From Oscillospiraceae bacterium (GTDB taxonomy: Bacteria; Bacillota; Clostridia; Oscillospirales; CAG-272), in NCBI GenBank assembly GCA_003343845.1, contig QAKK01000027.1:1-37188 (forward strand): a DNA stretch of 37,188 nucleotides, in the 5' to 3' direction. This document shows positions 32,538 through 37,188 of the stretch, in pieces; position 1 is the stretch's first letter; every line of letters starts with the position of its first letter. The notes under the pieces are model-generated. The model was not told where the DNA came from. It saw only the letters and a program-made list of their open reading frames with translations, and searched no databases. The position numbers were made by a program, and so were the translations under genes.

Positions 32538-33284
32538 ATGATGTTACAGGGAAAAGTTGCAATCGTAACGGGCGGCACGCGCGGCATCGGTCTCGCGATC
32601 GTGCGCACCTATCTGCAAAACGGCGCAAAGGTCGCGCTGTTCGGCAGCCGTGAGGAGACGGTGAACAAGGCGCTCGACGAACTGAAAGCCGAGAACGCAG
32701 GCTGGGAAGTCATCGGCATGGCGCCCGACCTGACCGATTATGCAGCGGTGAAGGCTGCGGTGGATGATGTTGCGCATCATTTTGGCAAGGTGGACATTCT
32801 CGTCAACAACGCGGGCATCTCGGCGCGTGAGCCGCTCGAGGCGTATGAGCCCGAGTCCTTCAAGCGCATCATGGATCTGAACGTGACCGCACTGTTCAAC
32901 GGCTGCAAAGCGGTTGAACCCATCATGAAGGCGCAGGGCGGCGGCTGCATCATCAACACCAGCTCGATGGTCAGCCTGTACGGACAGCCCAGCGGTGTCG
33001 GCTATCCGACGAGCAAGTTTGCCGTCAACGGCATGACGAAGAGCCTTGCCCGCGAGCTTGGGCGCGTCGGCATCCGCGTCAATGCGGTTGCACCCGGCGT
33101 CACCCGCACCGACATGGTCGCAGCATTGCCGCCGGAGATGGTCGCGCGCATTTCCGCGCCCATTCCGCTCGGTCGTATCGGCGAGCCGGAGGAAGTGGCA
33201 AATGTGTTCCTGTTCCTCGCAAGCGACCTTGCAAGCTATGTCACCGGCGCCGTGATCTCGGTAGACGGTGCGGCACAGACCTGA
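32538..33284 (+). CDS. Short-chain dehydrogenase/reductase (BaiA/FabG-like)
   Basis: 248-aa NAD(P)-dependent oxidoreductase. It has the cofactor motif TGGTRGIG (11-18), APDLT, NNAG (90-93), Ser142/143, and catalytic YxxxK (Tyr156, Lys160). The pattern TGGTRGIG, NGAKVALFGSREE, VIGMAPDLTD, MDLNVTALFNG and VFLFLASDLAS resembles BaiA, the 3-alpha-hydroxysteroid dehydrogenase of bile-acid 7-dehydroxylating clostridia, as well as FabG. After beta-2 it has FGSRE rather than BaiA's FGE, so NADP(H) is the likelier cofactor. There are no bai neighbours. ATG 32538 has GGAGGT 9 nt upstream. Confidence 0.9.
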   Translation: MMLQGKVAIVTGGTRGIGLAIVRTYLQNGAKVALFGSREETVNKALDELKAENAGWEVIGMAPDLTDYAAVKAAVDDVAHHFGKVDILVNNAGISAREPLEAYEPESFKRIMDLNVTALFNGCKAVEPIMKAQGGGCIINTSSMVSLYGQPSGVGYPTSKFAVNGMTKSLARELGRVGIRVNAVAPGVTRTDMVAALPPEMVARISAPIPLGRIGEPEEVANVFLFLASDLASYVTGAVISVDGAAQT

Positions 33285-33300
33285 TCGGCAAATCACACAG

Positions 33301-33330
33301 AAAAAAGCCATGCTTTCGCATGGCTTTTTT
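33301..33330. terminator. Bidirectional terminator between SDR and Fe-S genes
   Basis: AAAAAAGCCATGC-TTTC-GCATGGCTTTTTT, a perfect 13-bp stem ending 2 bp before the stop codon of the converging Fe-S protein gene. Confidence 0.95.
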
Positions 33331-33332
33331 GC

Positions 33333-34151
33333 TTATAAAGCATCCTTCGGGCAGTGCTTGACACATTCCATGCAGAGAATGCACTCCGTGCCGTTTTTAC
33401 GCCTGCGGGAATTGTCGGTGACGTCTACGTCCATCGGGCATGCACGTTTGCACGCACCGCAGGAGATGCACTTCTCCTTGTCGCAGGTAATGCGGGCGAG
33501 GGAAAAATAGCTCATCGGCTTCAGAAAGACCGTGATCGGGCAGAGATATTTGCAAAAGGCGCGGTTGTCCTTGAAAGCAAACGCAAGCGCGATGCCGGCG
33601 GCGTAATAAACGATGTTGCCGACGATGAATGCCCAGAACATGATGCGCTCGATGTGCCCGACGCGGGCAAGAAACAGGGCAGCCACAAAAATGAGCGAGG
33701 CGGCAAAGGTGATATAGCGCAGCCAGCCGAGCTTTTTTCGCGGTGACGCGGGAACCTTGTAGGGCAGAAAGTCGAGCACCATCGCCGTCCAGCAGGCATA
33801 GCCGCACCAGCCCCTGCCGAACAGCAGCGGACCGAAGATCTTCGCCACCGCATAGTGAATGGTCGCCGCCTCGAAAACGCCGGTGAACAGGTAGTACCAA
33901 AAGCCTTCGATCTGCATGTTTTCGCCGCAGATCAGCCCGAGGTAGACCAGCATGTATGTGCCGACCAGCAGCTGCACGATGCGCCGCGCATATTTGTGCT
34001 TCCGCAGCAGCAGAAACAGTCCGAGCGCGATCGAGATGCCGATGTAACTGAAATTGAACAGATAAAATATATTGTCTTTCGTCAGCCAGAGCATGACGGC
34101 GATTGCCTCAAACACAGCCAGCATGGCAAGCGGCAGGGCATATTTTTTCAC
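33333..34151 (-). CDS. NapH/CcoG-like membrane ferredoxin
   Basis: 272-aa membrane Fe-S protein. About six hydrophobic helices span residues 5-205. Two cytoplasm-side Cys pairs, GRGWCGYACW (Cys116, Cys120) and FCKYLCP (Cys200, Cys204), are the NapH/RnfB-like membrane motif. Two C-terminal 4Fe-4S sites follow: CISCGACKRACP (228-238) and CILCMECVKHCP (257-267). It should carry electrons between the membrane and a soluble partner; no partner gene lies beside it. GTG 34151 starts the protein, with GAGGT 7 nt upstream. Confidence 0.9.
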   Translation of the reverse strand: MKKYALPLAMLAVFEAIAVMLWLTKDNIFYLFNFSYIGISIALGLFLLLRKHKYARRIVQLLVGTYMLVYLGLICGENMQIEGFWYYLFTGVFEAATIHYAVAKIFGPLLFGRGWCGYACWTAMVLDFLPYKVPASPRKKLGWLRYITFAASLIFVAALFLARVGHIERIMFWAFIVGNIVYYAAGIALAFAFKDNRAFCKYLCPITVFLKPMSYFSLARITCDKEKCISCGACKRACPMDVDVTDNSRRRKNGTECILCMECVKHCPKDAL

Positions 34152-34182
34152 GGTCTTTACCTCACTTATATTTTACAGATTG

Positions 34183-34211
34183 ATTATAGCATGCCGACGC
34201 ATGCAGTGCAA
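34183..34211 (-). promoter_or_regulatory. Promoter of the membrane ferredoxin gene
   Basis: TTGCAC (34206-34211), 17 bp, TATAAT (34183-34188). Confidence 0.75.
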
Positions 34212-34234
34212 TGTAACTTTCGTAAAATCGGCAT

Positions 34235-34265
34235 AAAAAACCGGACGGCATGCCGTCCGGTTTTT
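34235..34265 (-). terminator. Terminator of the dehydrogenase gene
   Basis: AAAAACCGGACGGCATGCCGTCCGGTTTTT is a perfect inverted repeat just past the dehydrogenase stop at 34280-34282. Confidence 0.93.
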
Positions 34266-34279
34266 CGGGATAAACTTGC

Positions 34280-35305
34280 TTAGCAATAGAGCTCCATCGG
34301 ATAGGTGAGGTATTCGTTCGGCTCCAGCTGATCGGCGGTGACATAGCCTGCCGGTGCGCGGAGCAGGCTGGGCAGACGGTTGACGACCGTTGCGCAGGTG
34401 TGCTCGACCGTTGCGGGCTTGACCACATGGAATTCGGTGTTCGGCTCGCCGGTGATCAGCCAGTCGCACATATCGCCGTCGTCCGGTCCGTAAACCTTGC
34501 CGATTGTCTCCTCTTCAACGGTGATGCCCTGCATGGTCTCGATCGTGACGACTGCGGACATGCCGATGCAGTGACCTGCCTTGATGGTCTTGCCGAGCGT
34601 CTCGGAGTAGATGTCGTGGTCAATGATGCAGGGAACATGCTTCTGGTCGATGGACTTGATCGTCAGACCGAGTTTGTTGCAGATCGCTTCGCTTGCGTTC
34701 CATGCATAGGACGGCTCAAATTCCGAGGGATGCGCGATCTTCTGTTCGAATTCTTCGAGCGTCAGGTCACAGCCGTGTGCTTCGGCAAGAGCCAGACCGT
34801 ATTCGTCTACATTATAGCTGTATGCGCCCTTGATCTTCGTGATCTTGTGGCAGCCGCCGGCAACCAGACCGACCATGTTGATCCAGAAAATGTCCTGCAT
34901 GCCGCTGCCGGTGATGGTGCAGTTATTTTCCTTTGCCAGTGCGTCCAGGCGGTTGATCTGTGCAGCCGCGGTCGTCCAGGGGTAGATCGCTTCTTCGCAG
35001 GTGGTGATGACGTTGATGCCGCGCGAAACGCATTTTTCAACGTGGTCATAGATGTCGCCGATGAAGCTGAACAGCGTCACGATCGCAACATCCGCGTCGC
35101 ACTCGTCGAGGACTTTGTCCGCATCGTTCGAGATCAGCACACCGGTCTTGATGCCGAGACCTGCAAAATCGCCGACATCCTGTCCGACAACGGCGGGGTT
35201 GACGTCGATCGCGCCGACGATCTGCGCGCCGTGCTCATGCAGATAGCGCAGAATGTACTTGCTCATTTTGCCGCAGCCATACTGTACAACCTTGATCTTT
35301 TCCAT
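34280..35305 (-). CDS. NAD(P)-dependent amino-acid-type dehydrogenase (DapB / 2,4-diaminopentanoate dehydrogenase-like)
   Basis: 341-aa oxidoreductase. An N-terminal Rossmann domain begins VVQYGCGKMSKYILRYL (GCGKMS about 10-15) with GAIDVNPAVVGQDVG after beta-2. A dihydrodipicolinate-reductase-like region follows (DVAIVTLFSF, GINVITTCEEAIYPW, GSGMQDIFWINMVGL). This order matches DapB-fold proteins such as 2,4-diaminopentanoate dehydrogenase, but I cannot fix the substrate. ATG 35305 follows GGAGG 8 nt upstream; a further ATG seven codons up is less good. It has a MerR-type promoter and ends alone in a terminator, so it is probably the regulated target of the adjacent MerR gene. Confidence 0.85.
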   Translation of the reverse strand: MEKIKVVQYGCGKMSKYILRYLHEHGAQIVGAIDVNPAVVGQDVGDFAGLGIKTGVLISNDADKVLDECDADVAIVTLFSFIGDIYDHVEKCVSRGINVITTCEEAIYPWTTAAAQINRLDALAKENNCTITGSGMQDIFWINMVGLVAGGCHKITKIKGAYSYNVDEYGLALAEAHGCDLTLEEFEQKIAHPSEFEPSYAWNASEAICNKLGLTIKSIDQKHVPCIIDHDIYSETLGKTIKAGHCIGMSAVVTIETMQGITVEEETIGKVYGPDDGDMCDWLITGEPNTEFHVVKPATVEHTCATVVNRLPSLLRAPAGYVTADQLEPNEYLTYPMELYC

Positions 35306-35369
35306 AAGAAGTTCCTCCCAAGTCATAAAGATAATTTCGTTTGCGGGACGCCCGCATGTCTCTATTCTT

Positions 35370-35400
35370 AGTATAAACTCTCATCCTGCTTTAGAGTCAA
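35370..35400 (-). promoter_or_regulatory. MerR-type promoter with 19-bp spacer and operator (site 1)
   Basis: -35 TTGACT (35395-35400), a 19-bp spacer, -10 TATACT (35370-35375). The spacer carries ACTCT...AGAGT; the 23-bp site (35375-35397) agrees with site 2 at 36280-36302 in 19 of 23 positions. A 19-bp spacer is the hallmark of promoters that MerR proteins activate by DNA distortion. Confidence 0.85.
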
Positions 35401-35418
35401 GAGAAAATTGATAAAAAT

Positions 35419-36264
35419 TTATTTATCGAACGACACCGGCACTTGCAGGCGCAGAAACATGCTGCGCTTGCTGTCGTCAAACACGTTGAATTCGGTCAGA
35501 ATTTCGCAGAAATAGTCGCCGCAGATCGTCCAGCCCTGCGCCCTGCAATGTTCAAGCAGCCGCGCGGCACAGTCCCGTTCGTCGTCAAAGCTGTTCAGGT
35601 ATACGCAGGCGTACATGCCGCTGTCCGCCACGGTCACGTCCGACAGACGCAGCCGGTCCCGGTAGCCGACAAAGACAAACGTGTCCTGCGGGACAAAGCG
35701 CCCGACGACGAAGTCCTCTTTTCGGATGGATGTGCCGACATTATAGGACAGCACCTGCGAAAAGCCGCGCTTCAGCAGCGCCTGCCGCAGGGCAGCCTGC
35801 TCCTGCTCAAATGCGCGAATGCCGCTTTCGTAGAAGTTTTCGGTGCAGGGAATCCCCCACAGATAGCGGCAGTCGATGTATTCGAGCACGATCGTCCCCT
35901 GCACGGGGGACTTGCGGTAGCGCTCGATGGAGGCGATCGCACGTTCCACGGCGTCGTGCTGGGCGCGCAGGGCGCGCATTTGGTGGTGCAGCTGCTCGTT
36001 TTTCTGTGCGAGGATCGTCTCGATGAGCACGATGTCCTCCTTGCGCAGCACGTCGCCGATCTCGCCGAGGCTCATGCCGAGCTCCTTCATATACGCGATC
36101 ATGTCAAGCCGCGCGTTCTGCGCGGTGTCGTAGTAGCGGTAGCCGGTCTCCGGGTCTTTGTACTTCGGCTTCAGCAGCCCGAGCTCGTCGTAGAGCCGCA
36201 GCGCCGCCACACTAAGCTGGCTCATTTCCGCCATTTTTCCGATCGAAATCAATCCGCTTTCCAT
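35419..36264 (-). CDS. MerR-family transcription regulator with C-terminal ligand domain
   Basis: 281-aa regulator. A MerR winged helix at the N-terminus (ISIGKMAEMSQLSVAALRLYDELGLL, then GYRYYD) is followed by the coiled-coil dimerisation helix (about 80-120, with LAQKNEQLHHQMRALRAQ). The C-terminal part (about 125-281) resembles a GyrI-like/BmrR-type ligand-binding domain, as in multidrug-sensing regulators, but no ligand can be named. ATG 36264 has GAGGTG 7 nt upstream, and the TTG at 36279 lies inside that site. It is likely to regulate the dehydrogenase downstream and itself. Confidence 0.92.
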   Translation of the reverse strand: MESGLISIGKMAEMSQLSVAALRLYDELGLLKPKYKDPETGYRYYDTAQNARLDMIAYMKELGMSLGEIGDVLRKEDIVLIETILAQKNEQLHHQMRALRAQHDAVERAIASIERYRKSPVQGTIVLEYIDCRYLWGIPCTENFYESGIRAFEQEQAALRQALLKRGFSQVLSYNVGTSIRKEDFVVGRFVPQDTFVFVGYRDRLRLSDVTVADSGMYACVYLNSFDDERDCAARLLEHCRAQGWTICGDYFCEILTEFNVFDDSKRSMFLRLQVPVSFDK

Positions 36265-36279
36265 GCTTCGACACCTCAA

Positions 36280-36304
36280 AAACTCTGTTCTTACTTTAGA
36301 GTTT
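36280..36304. promoter_or_regulatory. MerR operator (site 2)
   Basis: AAACTCT-11 bp-AGAGTTT, a 7+7 dyad, matching site 1 before the dehydrogenase. It overlaps the last bases of the merR -10 (36300-36305) and covers its start region, a position suited to autorepression. Confidence 0.75.
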
Positions 36305-36328
36305 AGCAGAAGATGTCGAAAAAGTCAA
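36300..36328 (-). promoter_or_regulatory. Promoter of the merR gene
   Basis: TTGACT (36323-36328), 17 bp, TAAACT (36300-36305); overlaps operator site 2. Confidence 0.75.
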
Positions 36329-36374
36329 GCAGCGGCAGAGAGACGAATTTTTTTTGCTTTTATTCTGATTTCGC

Positions 36375-36404
36375 TTGACAGCGCCGCACCGTCTGTGCTA
36401 TATT
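36375..36404 (+). promoter_or_regulatory. Promoter of the unknown 167-aa gene
   Basis: TTGACA (36375-36380), 18 bp, TATATT (36399-36404) preceded by TGC. Confidence 0.8.
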
Positions 36405-36431
36405 GAACGGTTAAATCAGGAGGTGACATGG

Positions 36432-36935
36432 ATGTTTAAGAAGTCAAAACCGATGCATGAAGTGTATAGCTGCCCTTTTCCGCCAAAGCTGCCGGAGGAC
36501 GGGCAGGGCATGCCGACAGATGATGCGCTTTTGGAAGAACGACTGCCAAAGCTGGCGTATGCCTTTGCGCCGGAATTCATTGTGTGCGAGGATTGTGTTT
36601 TTGTCGCGGATTTTTTATATCACTATGGCGGAACAACCCCCGACACAATCGAAAAGACGGTCAGACAGTTGAAAAAACGCCTCCACGGCAATGTGCGCGA
36701 GGCGGAAATGACCGTGAACAGCTGGAGTGTCGAAGATGCGCTTTCCAATTTTGGAGTCATACTGCTTGGCAGCGAGCGTATTTCGGATGCGGGCATACAG
36801 TATCTTGCCGAGGCAATGGCGTATTTCTGGCGCTTGCGCTGCGCAGCGCTGTTCCCGGACAGAAACATCAAAGTCGAACTCGGATACGACATCATGGGCG
36901 AGTACGGGCTGACAATTACCGTATATCAGGTATGA
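36432..36935 (+). CDS. Unknown soluble protein
   Basis: 167-aa protein I do not recognise. There is no signal peptide or membrane segment. It opens MFKKSKPMHEVYSCPFPPKL, has a ELF-type acidic centre (VCEDCVFVADFLYHYGG with a CxxC), a Lys/Arg-rich helix (KTVRQLKKRLHGNVREAEM), and ends with a beta-rich IKVELGYDIMGEYGLTITVYQV. ATG 36432 is fixed by AGGAGG at 36418-36423, 8 nt upstream. It stands alone between the MerR gene and the recombinase, and may belong to the neighbouring mobile or accessory region. Confidence 0.75.
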   Translation: MFKKSKPMHEVYSCPFPPKLPEDGQGMPTDDALLEERLPKLAYAFAPEFIVCEDCVFVADFLYHYGGTTPDTIEKTVRQLKKRLHGNVREAEMTVNSWSVEDALSNFGVILLGSERISDAGIQYLAEAMAYFWRLRCAALFPDRNIKVELGYDIMGEYGLTITVYQV

Positions 36936-36957
36936 GGATGCAGCACTGAAAAAGCAC

Positions 36958-36987
36958 TTGACGGTTTGTGGAAACGTATGCTATATT
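36958..36987 (+). promoter_or_regulatory. Orphan promoter near the mobile-element edge
   Basis: TTGACG (36958-36963), 18 bp, TATATT (36982-36987) preceded by TGC. No plus-strand gene follows before the 37035-37066 hairpin and the antisense recombinase end. Confidence 0.65.
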
Positions 36988-37034
36988 ACAAGTGAAGTAA
37001 AGTACAGTTTACAAGGGACTACACAGGGTAACGG

Positions 37035-37066
37035 TCTGACGGGAGGTGTGCCGCCCGTCAGATTTT
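37035..37066 (+). terminator. Hairpin plus T-run after the orphan promoter
   Basis: TCTGACGGG and CCCGTCAGA pair around a 10-nt loop and are followed by TTTT. With the promoter at 36958-36987 it would delimit a plus-strand RNA of about 70 nt. The hairpin overlaps the recombinase stop codon (37058-37060). Confidence 0.65.
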
Positions 37067-37188
37067 CCATGTGATGTTCAAGCTGTCGCTTGTAGCGGCA
37101 ACGGTGGCAATCATCAAATCCACCACCCGCCGCTTGTCGTCAAAGGATACATTCTCCCAAGTGTCGAGGTAGCCGGAAATCTGGCTGA
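37058..37188 (-). CDS. Serine site-specific recombinase, C-terminal end (partial)
   Basis: The minus strand from the window edge reads SQISGYLDTWENVSFDDK, then RRVVDLMIATVAATSDSLNI and TWKI, 42 residues ending at TGA (37058-37060). GYLDTWENVSFDDKRRVVD and the final TWKI are typical of the end of large serine recombinases (resolvase/integrase type) of clostridial conjugative elements. The N-terminal catalytic domain lies outside the window. Such genes sit at one end of their element with the attachment site just past the stop, which would place it near 36990-37057. Confidence 0.8.
   Translation of the reverse strand, partial: SQISGYLDTWENVSFDDKRRVVDLMIATVAATSDSLNITWKI

Noticed and set aside
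35343..35355. GCGGGACGCCCGC hairpin in the dehydrogenase leader
   Set aside because: Short, without a T-run; not enough for a terminator or riboswitch.

Overview
The window reads as chromosomal DNA of a high-GC, gut-type Clostridia (Oscillospiraceae/Ruminococcaceae-like) bacterium. The evidence is a complete spoIIAA-spoIIAB-sigF operon (endospore lineage), a class A RNase P RNA, a TPP riboswitch ahead of thiT, ECF-type vitamin transport, several small Firmicutes-only DUF families, and strong Shine-Dalgarno sites with frequent GTG/TTG starts. The assignment is an inference; there is no rRNA gene here to settle it.

Layout. 1-330: two 123-bp direct repeats, each holding the 5' half of a tRNA-Ser(CGA)-like gene on the minus strand. 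434-8552 (minus): one probable seven-gene operon, murD, YnbB-type PLP enzyme, lipoprotein, cysteine desulfurase, methyltransferase, trkA, trkH, from a single recognisable promoter to a terminator at 405-435. 8664-9037 (minus): rnpB with its own consensus promoter and terminator. 9061-10489 (minus): thiT under a TPP riboswitch, then a HAD phosphatase. 10694-12526 (plus): typA. 12786-14733 (minus): DUF6054 gene and the spoIIA operon. 14891-21312 (mostly plus): CapA-like lipoprotein, DUF6472 gene (minus), RluA-family pseudouridine synthase, and a MacA/MacB-like export operon, followed by a decayed REP-associated transposase. 21667-23608 (minus): YczE-like membrane protein and a PlsC-type acyltransferase. 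23716-24267 (plus): amidase. 24346-31449 (plus): a seven-gene operon, mnmM, vanY-like peptidase, two lipoproteins, ecfT, a fused ATPase-ATPase-S protein, DUF1893. 31493-35305: DMT transporter (minus), SDR (plus), membrane Fe-S protein (minus), NAD(P)-dependent dehydrogenase (minus). 35419-36264 (minus): MerR regulator. 36432-36935: unknown protein. 37058-37188 (minus): C-terminal end of a serine recombinase, so the window stops at the edge of an integrated element.

The most interesting system is the 26152-31015 cluster. Two adjacent lipoproteins look like the alpha-alpha repeat domain and the DUF4430 domain of vertebrate intrinsic factor/transcobalamin, split into two genes. They sit directly before an ECF transporter whose two ATPases and S component are one 811-residue polypeptide. 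I infer a corrinoid-type capture and uptake system, but no cobalamin riboswitch is visible, so the substrate is unproven.

A second system is a MerR regulator with two near-identical 23-bp sites. One lies inside a 19-bp promoter spacer in front of the neighbouring dehydrogenase and the other overlaps its own promoter, an architecture typical of MerR activation plus autoregulation. Promoters throughout are unusually easy to read: most have a TTGACA-like -35, exactly 17 bp, and a TATAAT-like -10, often preceded by TGC. Most convergent gene pairs share one bidirectional terminator.
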